Part shown: positions 41,501-52,100 of the stretch, one piece after another | How positions within the stretch are numbered: position 1 is the stretch's first letter | How the letters are laid out: every line of letters begins with the position of its first letter | IMG/VR virus record: IMGVR_UViG_3300020578_000065 | Span: 1 to 64,000 of that record | Source of the DNA: a virus | Direction: 5' to 3' (one strand) | DNA: 64,000 nucleotides | Notes under the pieces: model-generated | Seen by the model: only the letters and a program-made list of their open reading frames with translations | The model's database searches: none | What the model was told of the DNA's origin: nothing | Translations under genes and position numbers: made by a program

Positions 41501-43192
41501 ATGCAAGACGATTTTCAAGCCAGGGGACAGCCTAAATATACAAGAGCAGATGCAGGTAGTGCACCTCTTTTGCCATATCCTGTATGGGGTATTGTCAAAT
41601 ACAATTTTGATGATACTAGACAGGGCGGAATAAGAGTGTTTATAGCAGATGGTACTGGTAAGGACCCTAATTCTTCTACTAATTGGTCTAAACCAATTTA
41701 TCCTATAGGTTTTTATGGCCGTACTATTGGAGAATCCCCTAAGACAGGGTTTGGTACTTTTAAAACTAATCCAGCAAGTTATGGTGTTTGGCATAGTCCA
41801 CCAGACATCGGTACCAGAGTAGTTTGCATATTTATAAATGGCGATGCTAATTTTGGTTATTATTTAGGCGGTGTTTACGATCCTGATGCCATGTATAGTC
41901 TACCTGCTATAGCAGGCTATAAAGATGTATTATTGAACGAAGCTGAAGGTCAAAGTTATGGTGGCGCAGTTGTATTACCAGTTACAAATTTAAATGACAA
42001 CAGTCCAGAAGCATCAGCACCAGAAAAATATGTTGATGCACCTAAACCTGTACATAGTTATCAAGCAAGTATATTATTTCAGCAAGGTTTAATACGTGAT
42101 CCAATACGCGGTGTAATAAGCAGTAGTGCGCAGCGTGAAACTTCTAGTAGAGTAGGCTGGGGTGTAAGCACTCCAGGACGCCCTATCTATCAAGGTGGTA
42201 TGAACGATGATAATATAGCAAGCGAGTTAAAAGGCGGTGCTGACCCTGCTAAATTCAAAATTGTAGGTCGTCGAGGTGGGCATACTTTAGTAATGGATGA
42301 TGGTGATATTATAGGTAGAAATAATCTGATACGTTTAAGAACTTCTACTGGACATCAAATTACTATGAGTGATGACGGTCAAACATTGTTTATTATACAT
42401 AGTAATGGACAAAGTTATATTGAATTAGGCAAGGAAGGCACTGTAGATATCTATAGTACAAATAGTTTTAATGTTAGAACACAGGGTGATTTAAATTTAC
42501 ACGCAGACAGAAACATTAATATACACGCTGAAAAAAATTTGAATATACGCGCTGAAAATATACATGTACAGGCTGAAGGTACTTATAAATTGCGTGTATT
42601 AAAAGATTATGCTGAATCTATATCAGGAAAGTTAACTTCACTAATAGCAGGAGCATATGCTGTGAAAGCAGGAGGACAAGCCAGTATGGTTGCTGGTGCA
42701 GAAGCTTTTGTTGTTGGTACTAAAGTAAACCTTAACAGCGGCGACCCATCAACTACTCCAGAGGCAGTAGAAGCAATAAAGGCTTTTGCACAAACAGATA
42801 CATTGTTTGATAAACAAAAAGGATTTATTGCAGCACCAGGAAAATTATTATCTATTGCAAGTCGTGTACCAGCACATACCCCTTGGGCTTCAGCAGGACA
42901 AGGAACTGATGCTAAAACTGATTTGGGCGCAAGTGCAAATCTGCCCGAAGCACCAAACGCAGCAGTAAGTGATGTCAACGATGCAGCAGCAAATTCAACA
43001 TCGCCCAGCGCAGCTACAGCAGTAAGTTCAAGTTCAGTACAAGCAGGAACTAATGCTGTTAGCGGCGCATTAAATAAGAACGCAACAAGCGCATTATTAG
43101 GAGCAGGCGCACAAGCAATGGCAAGCAATCCCTTAACAGCGAAGGTGCAACAAGCCAAAGCAGGCGTTGCCAAGTTGCCTGGAGGTGGATAA
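41501..43192 (+). CDS. gp5: Baseplate central spike (gp5-like, without lysozyme domain)
   Basis: This 563-aa protein has an N-terminal OB-fold region (about 25-135: PYPVWGIVKYNFDDTRQGGI, PPDIGTRVVCIFING, FGYYLGGVY), a linker, and a triple-helical beta needle (about 270-420) with VgrG/gp5-type octad repeats: GHTLVMDDG, LIRLRTSTGHQITMSDDG, DLNLHADRNINIHAEKNLNI. The T4 lysozyme insertion between OB fold and needle is missing: no T4-lysozyme-like sequence occurs. After the needle comes a long Ala/Ser-rich tail ending KLPGGG. It forms the membrane-piercing spike. No strong SD; the start is ten bases past the previous gene. Confidence 0.88.
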   Translation: MQDDFQARGQPKYTRADAGSAPLLPYPVWGIVKYNFDDTRQGGIRVFIADGTGKDPNSSTNWSKPIYPIGFYGRTIGESPKTGFGTFKTNPASYGVWHSPPDIGTRVVCIFINGDANFGYYLGGVYDPDAMYSLPAIAGYKDVLLNEAEGQSYGGAVVLPVTNLNDNSPEASAPEKYVDAPKPVHSYQASILFQQGLIRDPIRGVISSSAQRETSSRVGWGVSTPGRPIYQGGMNDDNIASELKGGADPAKFKIVGRRGGHTLVMDDGDIIGRNNLIRLRTSTGHQITMSDDGQTLFIIHSNGQSYIELGKEGTVDIYSTNSFNVRTQGDLNLHADRNINIHAEKNLNIRAENIHVQAEGTYKLRVLKDYAESISGKLTSLIAGAYAVKAGGQASMVAGAEAFVVGTKVNLNSGDPSTTPEAVEAIKAFAQTDTLFDKQKGFIAAPGKLLSIASRVPAHTPWASAGQGTDAKTDLGASANLPEAPNAAVSDVNDAAANSTSPSAATAVSSSSVQAGTNAVSGALNKNATSALLGAGAQAMASNPLTAKVQQAKAGVAKLPGGG

Positions 43193-44340
43193 TGACTAAT
43201 ATACCCTTAGTAGGACAGTTTGGTTTAAATCCAGAACAGATGCAAGCTGCTGGTATAATTAAGCCCGGCAGTGCTAAATTAGTACAGGCACTAGTTGATA
43301 GTGGTAAGCCATTGGCAAACTCTATGCCAAAAAACTTGTTTACAGGCAGTCAGGGTGCAAAATCCCTAAATGATTTAAAAAACAATTTTAATGCACAATC
43401 TTTAGCTATGACTAATGTTATGAAAAAAAGTCAAGCACAATTAATGAATGCAAAAATTATTACAGGTAAGGAAAGCCCAACTGCGATTGCTGGTCTAGTA
43501 AATTCAACTGCTACTGTTGGTATTGGCGCTACCTTAGCAGCAGTAAAAAATTCTACTGGTAGAGGTAGAGGAGGTAGAGTAGCAAGACCACAAAGATTAG
43601 CCAGTAATCCTAAAGGGTCTATATCTAGTAATATTAATCCAGTACCACAACAACTACCATTAACAGAAGTGGATACATTAGCATTTACTGCGCCAAAAGT
43701 AACTGTACCGTCGGCTGCAGGCGGTTTAAATGCGTTAAAGGGCGCGGCAGGTGAAGCCGCAGGAAGTTTAAAGGCGGGCGCTGATGCAGCTTTAAGCAAA
43801 ATTGGAAGTGGAAATCTTGCAGGCAAGATGGCTGATGAAGTAACTTCTGGATTAGGTTCATTAAAGGATTCACTATCAGGACTAGCAGAAAGTAAGGGGT
43901 TGGCATCACTACAAGAGCAAGCAAAGGGTTTAGCCGCGTCTGCATTTGATGCTATTAAGTCTGGATTTCCATCACTACCAGCAGGTGTGCCAGTAGATGT
44001 AGAAAAAGAAGCAAAAGATGCATTCGCTAAAGTATCTGAGGCAGCAGCTGGAAAATCAGGCGACTTAACAAACAAGTTAAGCGACTTGGCTAGTAAAGGC
44101 GGCGCATTGAAAAATGCATTATCAAAGGCGGGAGGGGAACTAACAAATAAATTAAGTGGAGGTGCAGCAGCACTAGGTAAAAATCTTCCTGGAGCAGCAG
44201 CCATAAAAGATAAGGTATCAGGATTGGCTGGCGCTGCTGCTGGTAACGTAGGGTCACTCGCATCTAAAGCAACTGGTATTCAAAACTCTGCACAAAGTGC
44301 TGTAAGCAACTTAACAGCAAAAGTACCTGGATTAGGATAA
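43192..44340 (+). CDS. Ala/Gly-rich spike-associated protein
   Basis: This 382-aa protein starts MTNIPLVGQFGLNPEQMQAA and continues IIKPGSAKLVQAL, an N-terminus I recall after gp5 in aquatic T4-like phages. A basic GRGRGGR patch lies near residue 125. The rest is Ala/Lys/Ser/Leu-rich amphipathic helix with repeated GSLKDSLSGLAESKG-like units and ends KVPGLG. SD GGAGG precedes the ATG, which overlaps the gp5 stop. Low complexity prevents a functional call; its place suggests a tail-interior or hub-tip component. Confidence 0.65.
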   Translation: MTNIPLVGQFGLNPEQMQAAGIIKPGSAKLVQALVDSGKPLANSMPKNLFTGSQGAKSLNDLKNNFNAQSLAMTNVMKKSQAQLMNAKIITGKESPTAIAGLVNSTATVGIGATLAAVKNSTGRGRGGRVARPQRLASNPKGSISSNINPVPQQLPLTEVDTLAFTAPKVTVPSAAGGLNALKGAAGEAAGSLKAGADAALSKIGSGNLAGKMADEVTSGLGSLKDSLSGLAESKGLASLQEQAKGLAASAFDAIKSGFPSLPAGVPVDVEKEAKDAFAKVSEAAAGKSGDLTNKLSDLASKGGALKNALSKAGGELTNKLSGGAAALGKNLPGAAAIKDKVSGLAGAAAGNVGSLASKATGIQNSAQSAVSNLTAKVPGLG

Positions 44341-45245
44341 TGTCACTATCATTAAAACAAGCAGCAACAGCAGTTAGTAGTGCCGGAGTTAATCCTAGTC
44401 AAGTCGTTGCCGCAACGGGCGGACTAGCAGGCGCATTACAGCAAGCAGCCTCAGGCGTAAATACAAAATCAGCAGCATCCGCGAGTTCTACCTTAGCAAG
44501 TGGATTAGGTAATTTACCTGGTGGAGCAGGGGCTGCAGGCGCTTTAAAAAATTTAGGTGCTGGAGCCAAAGATAAAATAGGGGCATTAGAGGGAAAGCTT
44601 AGTGGTTTAAAGGATTCTGCGTCAGCAGCAAAAGATAAACTTAAGGGTATGAATAATAAATTAGGCGGGGCATTAGATAAATTAAAAGATGGTATTGCAT
44701 CCTTGGCCACTGCTAAATTAGCTGGTATTGATATTCCAAAACTTGATATAGCTGCAGCCTTAAGCAAATCTGGATTGCCCAGCGGTATTGCGTCACAACT
44801 AGAATCACAGTTGTCAGCAATAAGTTCTGGTGGCGGTGTACCAGTCAGTATGCCAGTAATAGCAATTAATACAACAGACAGACAAGAAATCACAGCAGCA
44901 ATAGATAACCTATTAGGCGATCCTAGTATACCTCCTCCTAACATGCTAGGAGAAGTGTCTGAAGAAGCGACTTCAGAATTAGAAAGTACAAACAAAATAA
45001 CGATAGAACAACTACAAGAAATTGGTAGCGCTGGTAGTGCCTATACACAAGCGGCAAGCAAAGCAAGTAAAGCATATGCTAAATTTGAAAAAGCATTGCA
45101 TAAATTGCCACAGGGTGATCCGCAAATTGAAGCATTAAGAGAAGAGGCTTTAAAACTAGTTCAAATATCAGACGAAAAACAAAAAATATTTAAAGATTTG
45201 AAAGCCAAATACAAATATGATGACGGCGTCACCGTCATCTACTAA
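44340..45245 (+). CDS. Ala-rich coiled-coil protein, partial paralogue of the upstream gene
   Basis: This 301-aa protein starts on the last base of the upstream stop (TAATG). The first 150 residues are Ala/Gly/Lys-rich amphipathic repeats like those of the upstream gene (KLSGLKDSASAAKDKLKG). The C-terminal half differs: PVIAINTTDRQEITAAIDNL, PSIPPPNMLGEVSEE, and a charged helical end. The stop is preceded by an 8-bp hairpin. The pair probably arose by duplication; function unknown. Confidence 0.65.
   Translation: MSLSLKQAATAVSSAGVNPSQVVAATGGLAGALQQAASGVNTKSAASASSTLASGLGNLPGGAGAAGALKNLGAGAKDKIGALEGKLSGLKDSASAAKDKLKGMNNKLGGALDKLKDGIASLATAKLAGIDIPKLDIAAALSKSGLPSGIASQLESQLSAISSGGGVPVSMPVIAINTTDRQEITAAIDNLLGDPSIPPPNMLGEVSEEATSELESTNKITIEQLQEIGSAGSAYTQAASKASKAYAKFEKALHKLPQGDPQIEALREEALKLVQISDEKQKIFKDLKAKYKYDDGVTVIY
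45219..45239 (+). terminator. Hairpin at the end of the Ala-rich gene
   Basis: GATGACGG and CCGTCATC pair perfectly around CGTCA within the last codons before the stop at 45245 and just before the gp25 late promoter. There is no U-tract; it may attenuate or process read-through. Confidence 0.5.
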
Positions 45246-45255
45246 TAGACTGAGA

Positions 45256-45263
45256 TATAAATA
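45256..45263 (+). promoter_or_regulatory. Consensus late promoter abutting gp25 start
   Basis: Exact TATAAATA followed by CTAGT and the ATG at 45269. The sixth base after the element, the expected +1, is the A of ATG. No Shine-Dalgarno. Confidence 0.75.
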
Positions 45264-45268
45264 CTAGT

Positions 45269-45715
45269 ATGCCGCAATATATTGGATTCAGCACAATAGC
45301 AGCAAATAAACCCAAGACTACTAACCCCCCTCCGGGAGAGTATGGCGGTCCGGGTAGTATTACTAATTCATTAATAAGCGGTAAAAAGTTTAAAATGACT
45401 GATGCGCCGTTGGTAATACAAGATTTTTTAAACGCTCTTAATATAAAACAAGGACAAAAAGTAGGCCAACCTGAATATGGTTCACGTATTTGGGACTTTG
45501 TGTTTGAACCAAACGATTTTACAACGCAAGAAAATATCGAGGCTGAAATACGTAGAATAATAAGTCTGGACCCACGTTTACAAGTAGGTACTATAAGAGT
45601 TTATCCGCAGGAAAACGGCATATTAGTTGAACTACAACTCGCTGTATACCCTTTCAATCAGGCTGAACTTTTATCTATATTTTTCAATAGTAGAACAGGG
45701 GCTGCTAGTATCTGA
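45269..45715 (+). CDS. gp25: Baseplate wedge protein gp25 (GPW/gp25 family)
   Basis: This 148-aa protein has the gp25 core: GPGSITNSLISGKKFKMTDA, then VGQPEYGSRIWDFVFEPNDF, TQENIEAEIRRIISLDPRL and VELQLAVYPFNQAELL. gp25 joins wedge proteins to the tube/sheath start and is conserved in contractile injection systems. It is slightly longer than T4 gp25 (132 aa) because of an N-terminal extension. The late element lies five bases before the ATG with no Shine-Dalgarno. Confidence 0.95.
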   Translation: MPQYIGFSTIAANKPKTTNPPPGEYGGPGSITNSLISGKKFKMTDAPLVIQDFLNALNIKQGQKVGQPEYGSRIWDFVFEPNDFTTQENIEAEIRRIISLDPRLQVGTIRVYPQENGILVELQLAVYPFNQAELLSIFFNSRTGAASI

Positions 45716-45741
45716 TTCCAAAAATCACGGTTTTCCATATA

Positions 45742-45749
45742 GATAAATA
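45742..45749 (+). promoter_or_regulatory. Late promoter element abutting gp6 start
   Basis: GATAAATA followed by TTAGT and the ATG at 45755, with +1 predicted at the A of ATG. Same geometry and nearly the same spacer as before gp25. Confidence 0.7.
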
Positions 45750-45754
45750 TTAGT

Positions 45755-48700
45755 ATGGCTACTAGTAGTAAACAAACCTCTTTGTTTGGTATAAATGATT
45801 GGAAGGCAATTTATCAAACTTTCCGCCAGGCCGATTTCCGTAGTTATGATTATGAAACACTACGCAAGAGTTTCATTGACTACCTACAAACTTACTATCC
45901 AGAAACGTTTAATGACTTTACAGAATCAAGTGAATTTATAGCCTTACTTGACGTAATGGCGTTTATGGGTCAGGGTCTTGCTTTTCGAAATGACTTAAAT
46001 GCTAGGGAAAACTTTTTAGATACGGCTGAACGCAGAGATAGTGTTGTTAAACTAGCCAACCTTGTTAGCTATACGCCAAAACGTAATTTATGTGCTGAAG
46101 GTTATTTGAAAGTTACTAGTATAAGCACAACACAAAATATTACTGATCTAAATGGAGTAAACTTAAGCAATCTTCCTATATTATGGAATGACCCTGCTAA
46201 TCCAAACTTTTTAGAACAATTTAATACCATTATTAATGCTACACTTGTTAATAGTCAAAAAGTAGGACGTCCAGGAAATGTCCAAGAAATTTTAGGTATA
46301 ACCACTAGTGAATACAGTATAGCGATACCAGAAGGATCATTGCCTATTGCACCTTTCGTATCTACTGTTGATAATATTAGAATGAATTTCGAACTTGTAA
46401 GCGTTACAAGTTTAGATCAACCTAATGTATATGAAATCAGTCCATCACCAAGCGGACGTTTCAATATGTTGTATAGAAACGATCAGTTAGGATTTGGTAG
46501 TCCAAATACTGGATTCTTTTTTTACTTTAAACAAGGTACATTGCTTGATTTTGATTTTGATTTACAGGAACAAATTGCAAATCAAAATATACCTATTGGT
46601 GAAATAGAAGGCGTAAATAATACAGATACATGGTTATATCAATTAAATGAAAATAATCTAGGTAGGGCAGAATGGCGTAAGGTTGAAAGTGTCTATGCTG
46701 ATGCCTATCTACAAACAGAAAACAGTAATAGAACTATTTTTAGTGTTGATTCAGGCTTCAACGATAGAGTTTCATATGTATTTGGCGATGGCGTTTTTTC
46801 AAAGATTCCTGTAGGTAGTTTCCGTGCCTATGTACGCTCAAGCAACGCATTAACATATACTATAGATGTAAGTGAAATGCAAGGATTGACTGTAGCATTT
46901 AACTATGTCAGTCGCGTAGGTAGAGTAGAAACACTTACTGTAGGATTAGCACTAACTAGTCCAGTCTCAAATGCACAGGCAAGAGAAAGCATACCAAACA
47001 TCAAGCAACGTGCGCCAACTCGTTATTATACGCAAAATCGTATGGTTAACGGAGAAGATTACAATAACTTTCCTTATACTTTGTACAGCTCAATTATTAA
47101 GTCAAAAGCAATTAATCGTAGCAGCATTGGGGTAAGTAAAAATTTAGACTTGCTGGATCCAACTGGAAAATATTCAAGCATATTAAGTTTAGGCAACGAC
47201 GGCGCACTATGGCGCGATAAAACCAACTTTACTTTTGCTTTTACTTTTGACAGTACAAGCGATATTATGTTTTTCTTAACACAATCATTAACTAATCAAC
47301 TATCAAAAATAGAAAGTTATCAATACTATACGACTTATTATCCAAGATATGCTGTAACAGGAAGCGATACTAGTTTGCCTGTCTATTGGAAAATGGCAGT
47401 GGTTGGTGCCAATTCATTAAATGGATATATTACAAATTATCCAACTTTAGAAAAAAATGCATTATCTACTGGAGTATTTACAACTAACAATTTAAAATAT
47501 ATAACGAAAGGTGCATTGATTAAAATATCTGCTCCTCCAGGCAAATTTTTCGATAGTAATTATAGGTTAGTAAATGGTATTCCAAAGTCCACCGACGTTA
47601 CGTTTTTCTTCACTACAGTGCTTGAAGTTATAGGCGACGGCGCAAATGGCGGTGATGGTATATTTCCTAATGGTACAGGGCCAATTACTTTAGATGGTTA
47701 TGTTCCAACTGGAGCGATACTATCGCAAGTTATTCCAGCCTTTAGTAATAGTTTGCCAACTAATATTATACTTGAAGCAAAACAAAGACTTGAACTTAAT
47801 GAAAGTTTTAGTCTACTGTTTAATAACAAATTAGCGATTGATCAAGATCGTTGGTCGATACATCCTGTGGATACGAATAATAGTTTTGTAAAATTTATTA
47901 GTCAAAATATACCAAATAGTTATATTGTTGAAGTAAAATCACTAGAATATTATTTTGGTAGTGTAGACGACGTAAGGTTTAGTTTCCCACAAAACGAATT
48001 AGTTTACGATCCATTCTCCGGTACTGTGCTGCAAGACAATGTTAACGTATTAGGTATTAATACTGTTGTTGATACTAGCACACCATTGGCAAAAGACTAC
48101 AAAATAAATATTACAGGACAAACTATTGAAAGCGACGGGTATATTAATGATTATGAAGTATCTGTAAGTACTACCAGTGATAACAATGGAACACTAGTTA
48201 CTAATCCTGATTTTTTTAGTGAAATTACTGGATTTACATATACAACAAATGCAACTACTGGTTTCAAAACTGATGCTACAAATACAAATAGATATGTATT
48301 TTTTGAAACTATTCAAGATGCTATAAATTTAACTAGACAACAAATTTTGCCCTCAAAGGATGTAGTAGATTTATACGCAATTAAATCTGACATTGAAGTT
48401 ATAAAATATGAATATCCCGAAAAAACATTATTCTATGCTTTTAGTGAAAATAAATTTTACAAAACTTTTCAGGATCCAGAAGTTACAACACAATCATATA
48501 TATTAAAAGAAATGTCAAACTATAGTATTATGTATGGTAGACAGGGTCTTACTTACAAATACACTCACAATTCTAATAATACTGTGCGTATTGATCCGGC
48601 AACAACAAACATTATTGATTTGTATTTGGTTACACAGGAATACTATACAGCCTATACAAATTATATACAAGATACTACAAACACTATTAGTAAACCTGCT

Positions 48701-49162
48701 CAACCAACTATTACAGAACTTAACGCTAGCTATGAAAAATTACAATTTTATAAAATGGTCAGTGATAGTATGATTATGAATAGTGTAACTTTCAAGCCAT
48801 TATTTGGACCTAAGGCAGCGAAGGCATTACAGGGTACAATTAAAATTATTAAGAATTCAATTTCAACCGCTAGTGATAGTGAAATTCGTAGTGCTGTGAT
48901 TACTTCTATGAATGAATATTTTAATATACAAAACTGGAACTTTGGTGATACATTTTACTTTAGTGAACTATCAGCATATCTACATAATGAAATAGGAGAC
49001 TTAGTAAGTTCAGCAGTAATCGTGCCCAATGATCCAAATGAATCGTTTGGTGATTTATATGAAATTAAATGTCAACCTTATGAAATTTTTGTTAACGCTG
49101 CGACGGCTAATGACATTGTAATAATTGCAGCACTTACTCCTGATCAGTTAAGGGCAGTGTAA
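45755..49162 (+). CDS. gp6: Baseplate wedge protein gp6
   Basis: This 1135-aa protein opens like aquatic gp6: SLFGINDWKAIYQTFRQADF, then FRSYDYETLRKSFIDYLQTY and LLDVMAFMGQGLAFRNDLNA, followed by RENFLDTAERRDSVVKLANL and VSYTPKRNLCAEG, the baseplate_J-like core. FNDRVSYVFGDGVFSKIPVG and RAPTRYYTQNRMVNGEDYNN come later, also as expected. gp6 forms the core of each wedge. It is larger than T4 gp6 (660 aa), with extra beta-rich sequence in the second half. Leaderless start predicted. Confidence 0.95.
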   Translation: MATSSKQTSLFGINDWKAIYQTFRQADFRSYDYETLRKSFIDYLQTYYPETFNDFTESSEFIALLDVMAFMGQGLAFRNDLNARENFLDTAERRDSVVKLANLVSYTPKRNLCAEGYLKVTSISTTQNITDLNGVNLSNLPILWNDPANPNFLEQFNTIINATLVNSQKVGRPGNVQEILGITTSEYSIAIPEGSLPIAPFVSTVDNIRMNFELVSVTSLDQPNVYEISPSPSGRFNMLYRNDQLGFGSPNTGFFFYFKQGTLLDFDFDLQEQIANQNIPIGEIEGVNNTDTWLYQLNENNLGRAEWRKVESVYADAYLQTENSNRTIFSVDSGFNDRVSYVFGDGVFSKIPVGSFRAYVRSSNALTYTIDVSEMQGLTVAFNYVSRVGRVETLTVGLALTSPVSNAQARESIPNIKQRAPTRYYTQNRMVNGEDYNNFPYTLYSSIIKSKAINRSSIGVSKNLDLLDPTGKYSSILSLGNDGALWRDKTNFTFAFTFDSTSDIMFFLTQSLTNQLSKIESYQYYTTYYPRYAVTGSDTSLPVYWKMAVVGANSLNGYITNYPTLEKNALSTGVFTTNNLKYITKGALIKISAPPGKFFDSNYRLVNGIPKSTDVTFFFTTVLEVIGDGANGGDGIFPNGTGPITLDGYVPTGAILSQVIPAFSNSLPTNIILEAKQRLELNESFSLLFNNKLAIDQDRWSIHPVDTNNSFVKFISQNIPNSYIVEVKSLEYYFGSVDDVRFSFPQNELVYDPFSGTVLQDNVNVLGINTVVDTSTPLAKDYKINITGQTIESDGYINDYEVSVSTTSDNNGTLVTNPDFFSEITGFTYTTNATTGFKTDATNTNRYVFFETIQDAINLTRQQILPSKDVVDLYAIKSDIEVIKYEYPEKTLFYAFSENKFYKTFQDPEVTTQSYILKEMSNYSIMYGRQGLTYKYTHNSNNTVRIDPATTNIIDLYLVTQEYYTAYTNYIQDTTNTISKPAQPTITELNASYEKLQFYKMVSDSMIMNSVTFKPLFGPKAAKALQGTIKIIKNSISTASDSEIRSAVITSMNEYFNIQNWNFGDTFYFSELSAYLHNEIGDLVSSAVIVPNDPNESFGDLYEIKCQPYEIFVNAATANDIVIIAALTPDQLRAV

Positions 49163-49163
49163 A

Positions 49164-52100
49164 ATGGCAAGAATTAGAACGTTAAATTTCTTACCTGAAA
49201 TTTTTCATACTCCAACCAATCAACAATTCTTATCCGCTACTCTGGATCAAATTGTAAACAACTCTGATCAGAGACGTATACAGGGCTATGTAGGTAGTAA
49301 GTTTGGTTATGGTATTAACGCCAATGATCGCTATATTACAGAGCCTACTAAAATTAGAACAGATTATCAATTAACTCCTAGCATAATCTTTACTAAAAAA
49401 GATGAGATGGCTGCTAAAGATTTTATAACTTACCCTGGATTAATTGACGCATTAAAGTTACAGGGCGGAGTTACTGAGAACAATAGTAAACTTTTCGAAA
49501 GTCAAATTTATAGTTGGGACCCATTTATTGACCTTGACAAAATTATTAACTTCAATCAATATTACTGGGCGCCAGAAGGGTTGCCAGCAGTTGAAATTGC
49601 TACTAATGTTGTATATAACAATACTGACTATGTAGTTAAAAGTGAATCAAATAATTATAATATTAGAAGTCTAGAAACGGCTACTGGCGAAGAAAATCCA
49701 ACGTTAACGTTGTTGCGTGGCGGTACATATCGTTTTATTGTTGATCAAGATAGTGGTTTTTTTATTCAAACACAACCAGGCACCAGCGGTACAAGTGCCA
49801 CACAACCAAATCGTAGTACACGACTAACACAAGATAATGGTGTAATTAACAATGGCGCTAGAGCAGGAGCAGTAATTTTTGAAGTCCCACAAGTTACAGC
49901 ACAAGACAATCTTGTATTTACAAATCAAGTAGATGTTGATCTAGTAAGTAACTTAAACTTTCAAGATATAAATGGAAAATTATTACAAGATGTAGAAAAT
50001 ATCGATGGAGTAACTGATTTAGAAGGCAGAACCATATTATTTTATAATAATACTACTGACGAAAAAGCATTTACAGATGGATTCTTTGCAGAAAGTAATT
50101 ACGATATTAATATTGGCCTAATTAATGAAGCGGATCCTGATGAAATTTTTAATCCATCAGATAATTTTGCTAGCACTACGCCACTTACGATTGTAGTAAC
50201 AAATACTTTAGCAAGTACTAATCGTTTGATAGTTGATACTACTAACTTACCCCAAAATGATATTAAGAATGTATTACAAGTAAACAACGTTATTACATTT
50301 CCAAATAGTGTATTTGGGGGTATAAACCAATATAATGGTGCATTAAACAACGTAATTTATTATGTAAAAGAAATTATTGACGCAAATAAATTTACAATAT
50401 CGCAATCAATTAATGGTCCAGAAGTTACATTAACTACAGCAAGTGGTTCCATGAATGCTACTGTAAATCAAGGATTAAATGAAGAAGGATTTTACTCATT
50501 TGTTAATAATTATTTTTATATTGTAACTTATGTTGAAAATATAGATGATCCAGTAAATCCTATTATAAGATTAAAGCCTTATCAACTAATTAATGAAAAT
50601 ACTCAAATTACAGCACTATATGGTACTGAATATATTGGTTTAGATTTTTATAAAGATTTAACAGGAAGTATAAAAGAAGTTCCAAATATAACTGCTAATC
50701 TTAATACTCTATATTATCAAGATGCAAGTAATCCTAATAAGGTAGGTATACTACGCATAATAGAAAATAATATTGGTAATAACTTAAATGTTGAAACAGA
50801 TATACTAGGTAAAAAGAATTTTCAAATTACAGTACCAAATCAGCAAGTAGTTATTTTTACTAATGGACTAAAGGTTTCCTTTAGTGGCGACGTTACCCCT
50901 ATTAGTTATTTGGAAGGAGAGTATTATGTACAGGGTGTTGGTACTGAAAAAGGTATAGAATTAATTGATTTAAAAGAAACAGTAACACCAGAGGCTTACA
51001 CTTTTGAAAATCCTATACCATACGACATTTTTCCTTGGGACATAGGCGCATATAGTGGTAGTAATTCTATACCAATAAACAAAGATTATATTACAATAGC
51101 ACGTAATGCTATTAATAAAAATGGTTGGTCACGTAGCAACCGTTGGTTTCATAGTAGTGTAATTGATGCTACAGCAAAATATAATAATAATCCAGAAATA
51201 TTAAATGAATACGCAGTTGAAAAAAATAAAGCTAATCGTCCTATTATTGAATTTTATCCTAACTTAAAACTTTTTAATCAAGGCACATTAGGTAAAACGC
51301 CCGTCGATTTTATAGATCGCAGAACATCTGATGCTTTCTCTATAGTAAATGGTCAGGTTAATTACTACCCTGATGTTAAAATATTTACAGGATATAATGC
51401 CACGATACAAGCAAGTCCGGGCTATAGTGGTACAGACAACGTTAATAGTACCGATTTAATTGTTGGCGAAATTTATGAAATTGTTAGTGTTGGTACTACC
51501 GATTGGATAGCATGCGGAGCAGAAAGTAACACAGCAGGAATATCATTTACTGCATCAGCAATAGGAGCAGGTACTGGCACAGCGAAGGCTTTAAGTTATA
51601 CGTATGCATTAGTGCCACAAAGTTCAGTTAAAACATCACAGTCAGATGGTAGTATAATTGCTGCCACATTCACATTGACACAATACATCAGTGATTTGGG
51701 AAACTACGAAAATCCTACTCCACTAAGTGGTATATTACCAACGAATGCTATAATTTCTTCAATCAGTGATATTACTATTTCTAGTACAAAATATTTTAAA
51801 TTACAAATTTCTTGGGCGAAAAATGATCCAATAGAGTCAGCATATACTAATAGATCACTTATTGCTAATCCATTTTTACAAGACTTTGATAATACAAATT
51901 ATAATTTATTCAATGGCGCAAGAATAATTTTTGCAGCGGATACAAATGCTGAAGTACGTGATAAAATTTATGTTGTAAACTTATCGCCGATTACTGTAGG
52001 GGGCAAACCAATAATCTCATTGGTAGAGGCAAGTGATGGCGCTATTAAAGATAACGAACAAACAGTAATTACAAGAGGTTATTTTAATACAGGTAAAACG

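Noticed and set aside
41501-43192. Lysozyme domain in the gp5-like spike
   Set aside because: The sequence passes from OB-fold to needle repeats without any T4-lysozyme-like catalytic region.
43431-44204. 257-aa minus-strand frame opposite the Ala-rich protein
   Set aside because: Produced by the compositional bias of the plus-strand gene; no start signals.
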